Assembly: GCA_035506135.1 (NCBI GenBank)
Contig: DATJPY010000088.1
Coordinates: forward strand, 62,001 to 126,000
Origin: DATJPY01 sp035506135
Lineage (GTDB): Bacteria > Myxococcota_A > UBA9160 > PR03
DNA: 64,000 nucleotides
Reading direction: 5' to 3'
Shown: positions 14,615-22,634 of the stretch, one piece after another
Layout of the letters: every line of letters starts with the position of its first letter
How positions within the stretch are numbered: position 1 is the stretch's first letter
Made by a program: the position numbers and the translations under genes
The notes under the pieces: generated by a model
Seen by the model: the letters and a program-made list of their open reading frames with translations, nothing else
The model's database searches: none
What the model was told of the DNA's origin: nothing

Positions 14615-17253
14615 GACGCGCCCTGGCGCACCAGCTCGCGCAGGCGCGCGAACGCCTCGTCGATCTTGCCGGGATCGCGCCCGCCCGCCTGGGCGAAGTC
14701 GGGGCGCCCGCCGCCCTTGCCGCCGACGATGACCGCCGTCTCGCGGATCAGGTCGCCGGCCTTGAAGCGGCCGACCAGGTCCTGCGTCACGCCGAGGGCG
14801 AGCGTCACCTTGCCGTCCGCCGGCGCCGCCACCAGCACGATCCCGCTCCCGAGCCGCTCGCGCAGCTCGTCGACGAGCGCGCGCAGGTCCGCGCCGCCGA
14901 CGCCTTCGACCCGCGACGCGAGCACGCGGACACCCCCGATCTCCTCCGCCTGCAACGCCAGGTCGCCGGACGCCGCGCGCCGCTCGCGCGCGCGCAGCTC
15001 CGCCAGCTCGCGCTCGAGCGCGCGGCGCTCCTCGAGCAGCTTCTCGACCCGCGTCTCGACCTCGCCGACCGGCGCGCGCAAGAGCTCCGCGGCCCGCTCG
15101 AGCGCGCGCTCCTGGTCGCGCCAGCGCGCCAGCGCCTCGGCGCCCGTCAGCGCCTCGATGCGCCGCACACCCGCCGCGATGCCGCTCTCGCCGACGACCT
15201 TGAGCGGACCGACGTCGCCGGTGGCGCGCGCGTGCGTCCCGCCGCAGAGCTCCTTCGAGAAGGCGCCGAAGCTGACCACGCGCACCACGTCGCCGTACTT
15301 CTCGCCGAACATGGCGAGCGCACCCGCCGCGATCGCGTCGCGGTGCGGCATCTGCTCGACCACGGCCAGCGCGTTCTCCGCCACCCAGCCGTTCACGAGG
15401 TCCTCGAGCGCCTCGATCTGCGCGCGCGAGAGGGGCGCGTCGTGGCTGAAGTCGAAGCGCAGGCGGCCGGGCGTCACCAGCGAGCCGCGCTGCGTCGCCG
15501 AGGGCCCGAGCACCTCGCGCAGCGCCGCGTGGAGCAGGTGTGTTCCGGAGTGGTGTCGCACCGCGCCGCCGCGGCGGACCGGGTCGACGAGCAGCCGCGC
15601 GGCCTGGTCGACGTGCACCTCGCCCGAGACCACCTTGCCGCGATGGATGATGAGGCCCCCAGCCGGCTTCTGCGTGTCCTCCACCTCGACGCGGCCGGTG
15701 GCCGTCTCGATCATGCCGCGGTCGCCGACCTGGCCGCCACCCTCGGCATAGAAGGGCGTCTCCTCCGCCACGACCTCGACCGCATCGCCCGCGCGCGCCT
15801 GCGGCACGGCCGCGCCGCCCGAGACGAGCGCGAGGATGCGCGAGTCGGCGGCGAGCGCGTCGTAGCCGCGGAAGCCGCTCTCGAAGTCGGCGGCGAGCTG
15901 CGCGTAGATCGGCCCGACGGCGGACTCGCCGCTCCCCTTCCAGGCGGCGCGGGCGCGCTCGCGCTGCTCGTTCATCGCCGCCTCGAAGCCGGCGCGGTCG
16001 AAGCCCATCTGCTTGGAGGCGAGGATGTCCTCGGTGAGGTCGAGCGGGAAGCCGAAGGTGTCGTAGAGCTTGAAGACGACGTCGCCCGCGAGCGCCGTGC
16101 GCCCCGCGCGCTTCGCGGCGCCGACCTCGTCCTCGAGCAGCCCGAGGCCCTTGGCGAGGGTCTCGCCGAAGCGCTCCTCCTCGCGCCGCACGCGGTCCTG
16201 GATGTAGCGGCGGCGCGCCGCGATGTCGGGGTACGCCTCGCCCATCTCGTCGATCACCGCGTCGCAGACCTCGAACAGGAAGGGGCGATCGAGCCCGAGC
16301 AGGACGCCGTGCCGCGCCGCGCGGCGCAGGATTCGGCGCAGCACGTAGCCGCGGCCCTCGTTGGAGGGAAGCACGCCGTCGGCGATCAGGAAGGTGACGG
16401 CGCGCGCGTGGTCGGCCACCACGTGGAGCGACACGTCCTTCTCCGGGTCGGCGCCGCGGCGCACCTGCGAGAGCTCCTGCGCACGCGCGAGGATCCCGGC
16501 GAAGAGGTCGGTGTCGTAGGTCGAGCGCACGCCCTGCAGCACCGTCGTCAACCGCTCGAGACCCGATCCGGTATCGATCGACGGCTTCGGGAGAGGCCTC
16601 ATGGTGCCGCCGGCGTCGCGGTCGAACTGCATGAAGACGAGGTTCCAGATCTCCAGCCAGCGGCCCGACTCGTCGGTCGGATCGAAGCCGGGCCGCGCGC
16701 CGGGCGTCGGCCCGAGGTCGTAGTAGATCTCGGAGCACGGCCCGCAGGGGCCGGTGTCGCCCATCGCCCAGAAGTTGTCGGCCTCGTCGAGCCGCACGAT
16801 GCGGTCGGCGGCGAGCCCCACCTCGTCGCGCCAGAGGCCGGCCGCCTCGTCGTCCTCGCGGAAGACCGTGACGCCGAGCTTCTCGATCGGCAGGCCGAAG
16901 ACCGCGGTCACCAGCTCCCAGGCCCACGCGATCGCCTCGCGCTTGCCGTAGTCGCCGAAGGAGAAGTTGCCGAGCATCTCGAAGAAGGTGTGGTGGCGCG
17001 GGGTGCGCCCCACGTTCTCGAGGTCGTTGTGCTTGCCCGAGACGCGCATGCACTTCTGCGAGGTAGCGGCGCGCTTGTAGTCGCGGCTCTCCTCGCCGGT
17101 GAAGATGCGCTTGAAGGGCACCATGCCCGCGTTGGTGAAGAGAAGGGTCGGATCACCGGACGGCACCAGCGACGCGCTCGGCAGCACGCGGTGGCCGCGC
17201 TCCTCGAAGAAGCGCAGGAAGGTCGCGCGGATCTCGCGGCTCGGAAGCGACAC
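14611..17253 (-). CDS. alaS: Alanyl-tRNA synthetase
   Basis: Charges tRNA-Ala. The 880 residues match full-length bacterial enzymes: N-terminal class II catalytic core (FFEERGHRVLPSASLVP, LFTNAGMVPFK, RTPRHHTFFEMLGNFSFGDY), tRNA-recognition region, editing domain with zinc ligands HHSGTHLLHAALR and CGGTHARATGDVG, then the C-Ala domain (VVAA-type LVAAPADGKVTLA, GGKGGGRPDFAQAGG). The start is GTG at 17251-17253 (reads SLPSREIRATFLRFFEE). It is followed without a gap by ispG. Confidence 0.97.
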   Translation of the reverse strand: MSLPSREIRATFLRFFEERGHRVLPSASLVPSGDPTLLFTNAGMVPFKRIFTGEESRDYKRAATSQKCMRVSGKHNDLENVGRTPRHHTFFEMLGNFSFGDYGKREAIAWAWELVTAVFGLPIEKLGVTVFREDDEAAGLWRDEVGLAADRIVRLDEADNFWAMGDTGPCGPCSEIYYDLGPTPGARPGFDPTDESGRWLEIWNLVFMQFDRDAGGTMRPLPKPSIDTGSGLERLTTVLQGVRSTYDTDLFAGILARAQELSQVRRGADPEKDVSLHVVADHARAVTFLIADGVLPSNEGRGYVLRRILRRAARHGVLLGLDRPFLFEVCDAVIDEMGEAYPDIAARRRYIQDRVRREEERFGETLAKGLGLLEDEVGAAKRAGRTALAGDVVFKLYDTFGFPLDLTEDILASKQMGFDRAGFEAAMNEQRERARAAWKGSGESAVGPIYAQLAADFESGFRGYDALAADSRILALVSGGAAVPQARAGDAVEVVAEETPFYAEGGGQVGDRGMIETATGRVEVEDTQKPAGGLIIHRGKVVSGEVHVDQAARLLVDPVRRGGAVRHHSGTHLLHAALREVLGPSATQRGSLVTPGRLRFDFSHDAPLSRAQIEALEDLVNGWVAENALAVVEQMPHRDAIAAGALAMFGEKYGDVVRVVSFGAFSKELCGGTHARATGDVGPLKVVGESGIAAGVRRIEALTGAEALARWRDQERALERAAELLRAPVGEVETRVEKLLEERRALERELAELRARERRAASGDLALQAEEIGGVRVLASRVEGVGGADLRALVDELRERLGSGIVLVAAPADGKVTLALGVTQDLVGRFKAGDLIRETAVIVGGKGGGRPDFAQAGGRDPGKIDEAFARLRELVRQGAS

Positions 17254-17417
17254 CGGGCTCGGCTCCTCGGAGTGCGGCGGGCGCGCCGAGTCTAACGGAT
17301 CGCTCCGCGCGTGCCCCCGAGGGATCGCACGCGTGCGCCGTCGTGGATCACAGACCTCGTCGGTTGGAGCCCGCGATCCGTTAGGCTGTGGCCGCCGTGG
17401 GAGGGGAGCCCGCCGCG

Positions 17418-18191
17418 ATGAAGGTCGTCGTCCTGGCTGGAGGTCTCGGCACGCGCCTCGCGGAGGAGACCGAGACGCGGCCGAAGCCCATGGTGGAGAT
17501 CGGCGGCCGGCCCATCCTGTGGCACATCCTCAAGCACTACGCGGAGCACGGCTTCCGCGAGTTCTACGTCGCGCTCGGCTACAAGGGCGAGCAGATCAAG
17601 CGCTTCTTCCTCGAGTACCGCTCGATGAGCTCGAGCATGACCGTCTCGCTGCGGGACGGCCGCGTCGAGGTGCACGACGACAGCACGTGCGACGACTGGA
17701 CCGTCCACCTGATCGACACCGGCATCGAGACCAACACGGGCGGGCGTCTCAAGCGCCTCGAGCCCTTCCTCTCGGACGGGACCTTCATGCTGACCTACGG
17801 AGACGGGCTCTCGGACGTCGACCTGCGCCGTCTCCACCAGTTCCACGGGCGACACGGGCGGCTGGCCACGGTGACGGCCGTCCGTCCGCCCGCGCGCTTC
17901 GGTGGCCTGGTTTTCGATGGCGATCGCATCGCCGAGTTCACCGAGAAGCCGCAGATCGGCGAGGGCTGGGTCAACGGGGGCTTCATGGTGCTCGAGCCGG
18001 GGATCTTCCCGTACCTGGAGGGGGACGGCTCCAGTCTCGAGGCGGACGGGCTGGAGGCGATCGCTCGCGACGGGCAGCTCATGGCCTACCGGCACGAGCA
18101 GTTCTGGCAGTGCATGGACACGGTGCGCGAGCTCCGCGCGCTCCAGCGCCTCTGGAGCGAGGGCCGCGCGCCGTGGAAGATCTGGAAGTGA
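17418..18191 (+). CDS. rfbF: Glucose-1-phosphate cytidylyltransferase (RfbF type)
   Basis: Makes CDP-glucose from glucose 1-phosphate and CTP. The 257 residues begin MKVVVLAGGLGTRLAEET with the nucleotidyltransferase signature, then RPKPMVEIGGRPILWH, the RfbF-specific LIDTGIETNTGGRLKR, the catalytic Asp region MLTYGDGLSDVD, and EKPQIGEGWVNGGF. The match to RfbF is tighter than to dTDP-glucose enzymes. ATG at 17418 is chosen over an in-frame ATG 30 nt upstream because it begins at the conserved motif and follows GGAGGGG. First gene of an eight-gene overlapping run. Confidence 0.94.
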   Translation: MKVVVLAGGLGTRLAEETETRPKPMVEIGGRPILWHILKHYAEHGFREFYVALGYKGEQIKRFFLEYRSMSSSMTVSLRDGRVEVHDDSTCDDWTVHLIDTGIETNTGGRLKRLEPFLSDGTFMLTYGDGLSDVDLRRLHQFHGRHGRLATVTAVRPPARFGGLVFDGDRIAEFTEKPQIGEGWVNGGFMVLEPGIFPYLEGDGSSLEADGLEAIARDGQLMAYRHEQFWQCMDTVRELRALQRLWSEGRAPWKIWK

Positions 18192-19168
18192 GCGACTTCT
18201 GGGAGGACCGGCCGACCCTCGTCACCGGCGCCACCGGGCTGGTCGGCTCGCGCCTGGTGGCGCGCCTGCTCGAACGCCGCGCCGACGTCGTGTGCCTCGT
18301 CCGCGATTGGGTACCCCGGAGCGAGCTGGTGCGGGGCGGCCTGCTCGAGCGCGTGACGGTGCTCCGCGGCGACGTCTGCGAACAGGCGCTGCTCGAACGC
18401 GCGCTCGGCGAGTACGAGGTGGACACCGTGATCCACCTCGCCGCGCAGACGATCGTGCCGATCGCGAACCGCAACCCCGTCTCGACCTTCGAGACCAACG
18501 TCGGCGGCACCTGGTCGCTGCTCGAGGCGTGCCGGCGCAGCCCGCAGGTCAAGCAGATCCTGCTCGCCTCGTCCGACAAGGCCTACGGCGACACGGCGAA
18601 ACTCCCCTACCAGGAGGACGCTCCGCTGCAGGGCCGTCACCCGTACGACGTCAGCAAGTCCTGCGCGGACCTGATCGGCCAGAGCTACGCGCACTCGTTC
18701 GGGCTGCCGCTCGTCATCACGCGCTGCGGCAACTTCTACGGTCCCGGCGACCTGAACTGGAATCGCATCGTCCCCGGCACCATCCGCTCGGTGCTGCGCG
18801 GGAAGCGACCGGTGATCCGCTCGGACGGAAGCTACGTGCGCGACTACTTCTACGTCGACGACGGCGCGGCCGCCTACCTGCTCGCGGCCGAGGCGCTGGC
18901 GGCGAACCCCTCCCTGCGCGGCGAGGCCTTCAACTTCTCGAACGAGGAGCAGATCACCGTGCGCCAGCTCGTCGACCGCATCCTCGCCCGGATGGGGTCG
19001 GACCTCGAGCCGGAGATCCGCGACGAGGCGCAGCGCGAGATCCGCCATCAGTACCTGAGCGCCGAGAAGGCGCGCCGCACCCTCGGCTGGAAGCCGCTCT
19101 ACACGCTCGACGAGGGTCTCGAGCACACGATCGCCTGGTATCGCGAGCATCTGGGGCGCGGCGCGTGA
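18188..19168 (+). CDS. rfbG: CDP-glucose 4,6-dehydratase (RfbG type; extended SDR)
   Basis: Predicted to convert CDP-glucose to CDP-4-keto-6-deoxyglucose. The 326 residues carry an NAD-binding TGATGLVGSRLV at the N-terminus, the LASSDKAYGD segment with catalytic Ser, and the Y-x3-K pair in YDVSKSCADL, plus RCGNFYGPGDLNWNRIVPG. The start is GTG at 18188, overlapping the rfbF stop by 4 nt (GTGA). The GDP-mannose or dTDP-glucose dehydratase alternative is disfavoured by the adjacent RfbF. Confidence 0.88.
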   Translation: MSDFWEDRPTLVTGATGLVGSRLVARLLERRADVVCLVRDWVPRSELVRGGLLERVTVLRGDVCEQALLERALGEYEVDTVIHLAAQTIVPIANRNPVSTFETNVGGTWSLLEACRRSPQVKQILLASSDKAYGDTAKLPYQEDAPLQGRHPYDVSKSCADLIGQSYAHSFGLPLVITRCGNFYGPGDLNWNRIVPGTIRSVLRGKRPVIRSDGSYVRDYFYVDDGAAAYLLAAEALAANPSLRGEAFNFSNEEQITVRQLVDRILARMGSDLEPEIRDEAQREIRHQYLSAEKARRTLGWKPLYTLDEGLEHTIAWYREHLGRGA

Positions 19169-20397
19169 CCCGCATCGACGGCTGCCGCTCCTGCGGCTCG
19201 CCCGGCCTGCGCGCGATCCTCTCGCTCGGCGAGACGCCGCTCGCGAATGCGCTGCTGCGGGAGGAGGACCTCGACCGCCCCGAGCCCCGCTACCCGCTGG
19301 AGCTGGCGTTCTGCCCGGCCTGCAGCCTGGTCCAGATCACCGAGACGGTTCCGCCGGCGGAGCTCTTTCGCGAGTACGTGTACTTCTCCTCCTACTCCGA
19401 CACCATGCTGCAGCACGCGAGGGATCTCGTCCGGCGGCTCGTCCGGGAGCGCGGTCTCGGGCCGGGAAGCCTCGCCGTCGAGGTGGCGAGCAACGACGGC
19501 TATCTCCTGCAGTACTACCGCGAGGCCGCGGTCCCCGTGCTCGGCATCGAGCCGGCCCGCAACGTCGCGGCGGTGGCGGAGCGCGAGCGCGGCGTCCCCA
19601 CCCTCACCGAGTTCTTCGGCCTCGACCTGGCGCAGCGCCTCGCGCGGGAGGAGCGCCGGGCCGACGTGCTCCACGCCAACAACGTGCTGGCGCACGTGGC
19701 CGATCTGAACGGCTTCGTCGCGGGGATCCGCGTCGTGCTGCGCGAGGACGGCATCGCGGTGCTCGAGGTTCCGTACCTGGGCCAGATGATCCCGCGCCTC
19801 GAGTTCGACACGATCTATCACGAGCACCTCTGCTACTTCTCGCTCACGGCGCTCGTCCGCCTGTTCCGTCGCCACCAGCTCGATGTGGTGGACGTCGAGG
19901 AGATTCCGCTGCACGGCGGCTCGCTGCTGCTCCGGGTCTCGCACGCATCCGCCGGCGCGGTTTCGGAACGCGTAGCCGAGCTGATCGAGCGCGAGCAGTC
20001 GCTGGGAATGACGGCGCACGCGTACTACAGGGACTTCGCGCCGCGCGTTGCGGCGTGGCGCACGCGCTTCCGCGACTTCCTGGAGAGCCAGAAGCGCGCG
20101 GGCCGGCGGCTCGCCGCCTACGGTGCGGCGGCCAAGGGGAGCACGCTGCTGAACGTCGCCGGCGTCGGGCGCGAGCTGATCTCCTTCGTGGTCGATCGCT
20201 CCGAGCACAAGCAGGGGCGCTACATGCCGGGTGCGCAGCTCCCGATCCGGCCGCCGAGCGCACTCCTCGAGGAGAGTCCGGACGCGGTCGTGCTGCTGGC
20301 GTGGAACTTCCAGGAGGAGATCCTCGCGCAGCAGGCCGAGTATCGGCGCCGCGGCGGCCGCTTCGTGGTCCCGATCCCGGAGGTCGCCTTCGTTTGA
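19165..20397 (+). CDS. NDP-hexose C-methyltransferase (TylCIII/NovU type, SAM-dependent)
   Basis: A 410-residue protein with the three-part layout of sugar C-methyltransferases. An N-terminal zinc-binding Cys cluster (CRSCGSPGLRAIL, FCPACSLVQ) comes first. The SAM-binding domain has VEVASNDGYLLQYY and ADVLHANNVLAHV. The C-terminal domain has YGAAAKGSTLLN and the family feature MPGAQLPIRPP. These enzymes usually methylate C3 of a 4-keto-6-deoxy sugar. GTG at 19165 overlaps the rfbG stop (GTGA). The position right after RfbG implies a CDP-4-keto-6-deoxyhexose substrate. Confidence 0.88.
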   Translation: MTRIDGCRSCGSPGLRAILSLGETPLANALLREEDLDRPEPRYPLELAFCPACSLVQITETVPPAELFREYVYFSSYSDTMLQHARDLVRRLVRERGLGPGSLAVEVASNDGYLLQYYREAAVPVLGIEPARNVAAVAERERGVPTLTEFFGLDLAQRLAREERRADVLHANNVLAHVADLNGFVAGIRVVLREDGIAVLEVPYLGQMIPRLEFDTIYHEHLCYFSLTALVRLFRRHQLDVVDVEEIPLHGGSLLLRVSHASAGAVSERVAELIEREQSLGMTAHAYYRDFAPRVAAWRTRFRDFLESQKRAGRRLAAYGAAAKGSTLLNVAGVGRELISFVVDRSEHKQGRYMPGAQLPIRPPSALLEESPDAVVLLAWNFQEEILAQQAEYRRRGGRFVVPIPEVAFV

Positions 20398-20930
20398 TCT
20401 TCGAGCCGACCGCGATTCCCGGCGTCGTGATCGTCCGGCCCGAGCGACGCGACGACGAGCGCGGATTCTTCGCGAGGAGCTGGTCGGTCGACGAGTTCGC
20501 GGCGCACGGCCTCCCATCGCGGTGGGTCCAGACGAGCCTCTCCTGGAACCGGCGCCGCGCCACGCTGCGCGGGATGCACTTCCAGGTGGCGCCCTTCGAG
20601 GAGGCCAAGCTCGTCGCCTGCGTGCGCGGCGCGCTCCACGACGTCGCGGTCGATCTGCGTCCGGGATCGCCGAGCTTCCGGCGCTGGCTGGGGCTGCGCC
20701 TCGACGCGCGCTCGCTCGACACGCTCTACCTGCCGCCGGGTATCGCCCACGGGTTCCTCACGCTCGAGGACGACACGCTGGTGCAGTACCAGATCTCGGC
20801 GCCGTACAGCGCCGAGCACGCGCGCGGCGTGCGCTGGGACGATCCTGCACTCGGCATCGAGTGGCCCGATCGTCCCGCGCTCATCTCCGAGCGCGACCAA
20901 GCCTTCCCGCTCCTCGAGGAGCGCCGCTGA
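20394..20930 (+). CDS. dTDP-4-dehydrorhamnose 3,5-epimerase family protein (RfbC-like)
   Basis: Cupin-fold epimerase acting on 4-keto-6-deoxy sugars, 178 residues. Family motifs: DERGFFARSW, the catalytic-His strand TLRGMHFQVAPFEEAKLV, VRGALHDVAVDLR, and YLPPGIAHGFLTLEDD with the second catalytic region. The only start that suits the conserved N-terminus is TTG at 20394, overlapping the previous stop (TTGA). With RfbF/RfbG upstream the natural substrate is probably a CDP- rather than dTDP-sugar, so the symbol rfbC is withheld. Confidence 0.87.
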   Translation: MIFEPTAIPGVVIVRPERRDDERGFFARSWSVDEFAAHGLPSRWVQTSLSWNRRRATLRGMHFQVAPFEEAKLVACVRGALHDVAVDLRPGSPSFRRWLGLRLDARSLDTLYLPPGIAHGFLTLEDDTLVQYQISAPYSAEHARGVRWDDPALGIEWPDRPALISERDQAFPLLEERR

Positions 20931-21829
20931 TGCGGGCGCTCGTCACCGGAGCGGCGGGATTCATCGGATCGCATGTCACGCGGGCGCTCGCCGACCGCGG
21001 GCTCGCGATCGTGGCGACGGACCGGCCGGGCGCGGCGCTGTCGCGCCTGGCTCGTGTCGACGGCCGCGTGCAGACGGAGGAGGCGGACCTGGCCGATCCG
21101 GAGAGCGCGGCGGCGCTCCTCCGTCGACACCGACCCGAGCTGCTCGTTCACCTGGCGTGGTACGCGCACCCCGCGGACTATCTCGACTCTCGGGAGAACC
21201 TTCGCTCCCTCGCGGCCACGTCGATGCTCCTCGCTGCCGCCGCCGACGCGGGGTGCCGCCGTGTCGTCGGCGTCGGCACCTGCCTCGAGTACGCCGCGTC
21301 CGAGGCACCGCACCGCGAGGGCGATGCAGCGGCCCCCGACACGCTCTACGCTGCATGCAAGCACGCAGCGCATCTGGTCGGCGACCAGCTCACGGTGGGG
21401 CGTACCTCGTTCGCGTGGGCGCGCATCTTCCACGTACACGGACCGGGGGAGGATCCGGCGCGATTGATCCCGATGGTCGCGAGAAGGCTCTGCCGCGGTG
21501 AGGCCGTCGATCTATCCACCGGGGATCAGATCCGCGACTACCTGCACGTGGAGGACGTGGCGGACGCGCTCGCTGCGATCGCGCTCTCGGACGTCCGCGG
21601 CAGCGCGAACGTGTGCTCGGGGGTGCCGGTCGCGATCTCCGATGTGCTGAGGACCCTCGGCGAGCTTCTCGGCAAGCCGGATCTCCTCCGCTTCGGCCGA
21701 GCTCCCTACCGCGCGGGCGAGCGAATGCACATCGTGGGCGATCCCGGGGTGCTGCGAACCCTGGGGTGGGCACCGCGCCACACGGGTCTCGCCGCGAGCC
21801 TCGCCTATCTGCGGGATGCGCGCGCGTGA
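20930..21829 (+). CDS. NAD-dependent epimerase/dehydratase family, predicted NDP-sugar 4-ketoreductase
   Basis: Extended SDR of 299 residues. N-terminal MRALVTGAAGFIGSHVTRAL binds NAD(P); GVGTCLEYAA carries the catalytic Ser/Thr and YAACKHAAHL the Tyr-x3-Lys pair. The HGPGEDPARLIPM and GDQIRDYLHVEDVADAL segments are typical of sugar reductases/epimerases. The start overlaps the epimerase gene stop (TGATG). As the last SDR in the sugar block it most likely reduces the 4-keto group to finish the sugar. The stereochemistry cannot be predicted. Confidence 0.82.
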   Translation: MRALVTGAAGFIGSHVTRALADRGLAIVATDRPGAALSRLARVDGRVQTEEADLADPESAAALLRRHRPELLVHLAWYAHPADYLDSRENLRSLAATSMLLAAAADAGCRRVVGVGTCLEYAASEAPHREGDAAAPDTLYAACKHAAHLVGDQLTVGRTSFAWARIFHVHGPGEDPARLIPMVARRLCRGEAVDLSTGDQIRDYLHVEDVADALAAIALSDVRGSANVCSGVPVAISDVLRTLGELLGKPDLLRFGRAPYRAGERMHIVGDPGVLRTLGWAPRHTGLAASLAYLRDARA

Positions 21830-22634
21830 GCATCCTGCCGTGAAGCTTTCTGCCGACTCGAAGGCGAACACGCTCGTGGTGGAGGTCGACGGCGCGCGGC
21901 GGGAGCTCGAGCTCTACTCGGAAGCCGGCTTCGCGGCGCTCTCGCGGCTCTGGGTCGAGGTCGGATGGTCGCTCAAGTACACGTACGCATTCACCTGGAT
22001 GGGCAGGCCGATCATCCAGCTTCCCGAAGACATCGTCCGTGTCCAGGAGGTGATCTACGCGCTGAAGCCGACCGTGATCATCGAGACCGGCGTCGCCCAC
22101 GGCGGGTCCCTCGTGCTCTACGCGAGCCTGCTCCGATCCATGGGCTCGCGAGGTCGCGTGGTGGGCGTCGACGTCGAGATCCGACCGCACAACCGCCGCG
22201 CGATCGAGGCGCACGAGCTGGCCCCCGCAATCACGCTGGTGGAGGGGAGCTCGATCGACCCCGCGACCGTCTCCCGCGTACGCGAGCTCGTGGAGCCCGA
22301 CGATCGGGTCCTGGTGCTCCTCGACTCGAACCACACGAAGCTCCACGTGGCGCGCGAGCTCGAGGCGTATGCACCGCTCGTGAGCATCGGCTCGTACATC
22401 GTCGCCACGGATGGGATCATGGAGACCCTCGACGAGGATCCGAGGGGGCACCCGGGCTGGAAGACGGACAACCCCAAGGCGGCGGCGGCCGAGTTCGCCC
22501 GCGCGCACGCCGCGGAGTTCGTACTCGAGGAGCCACCGTTTCCCTTCAACGAGGGGAGCATCCACTTTCGCGTCACGCACTGGCCCGGGGCCTGGCTGAA
22601 GCGCATCGCCGGACCGCGAATCGGCGCTCGATGA
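21816..22634 (+). CDS. CmcI-family protein (cephalosporin hydroxylase / rhamnosyl O-methyltransferase-like)
   Basis: A 272-residue protein with the CmcI Rossmann core: TVIIETGVAHGGSLVLYASL binds SAM, then VVGVDVEIRPHNR and LVLLDSNHTKLHVARELE. CmcI members are metal-dependent methyltransferases; despite the name few are hydroxylases, and several methylate sugar hydroxyls. The glycan context supports an O-methyltransferase. ATG at 21816 overlaps the upstream gene by 14 nt; GTG at 21840 (reads KLSADSKANTLV) is an alternative start. Confidence 0.8.
   Translation: MRAREHPAVKLSADSKANTLVVEVDGARRELELYSEAGFAALSRLWVEVGWSLKYTYAFTWMGRPIIQLPEDIVRVQEVIYALKPTVIIETGVAHGGSLVLYASLLRSMGSRGRVVGVDVEIRPHNRRAIEAHELAPAITLVEGSSIDPATVSRVRELVEPDDRVLVLLDSNHTKLHVARELEAYAPLVSIGSYIVATDGIMETLDEDPRGHPGWKTDNPKAAAAEFARAHAAEFVLEEPPFPFNEGSIHFRVTHWPGAWLKRIAGPRIGAR

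Noticed and set aside
11924..15751. Plus-strand open frame of about 1275 codons through cvpA, ispG and alaS
   Set aside because: Out of frame with cvpA and antisense to ispG and alaS; product is low-complexity Arg/Ala.
12584..17053. Single 1489-codon frame suggesting an AlaS-IspG fusion
   Set aside because: Only the ispG part is genuine; upstream of GTG 14614 the frame is an out-of-frame reading of alaS, which has its own stop at 14611.
20394..21829. dTDP-rhamnose pathway (rmlABCD)
   Set aside because: No RmlA or RmlB is present; the preceding enzymes are RfbF and RfbG, so the nucleotide is CDP and a C-methyltransferase is included.
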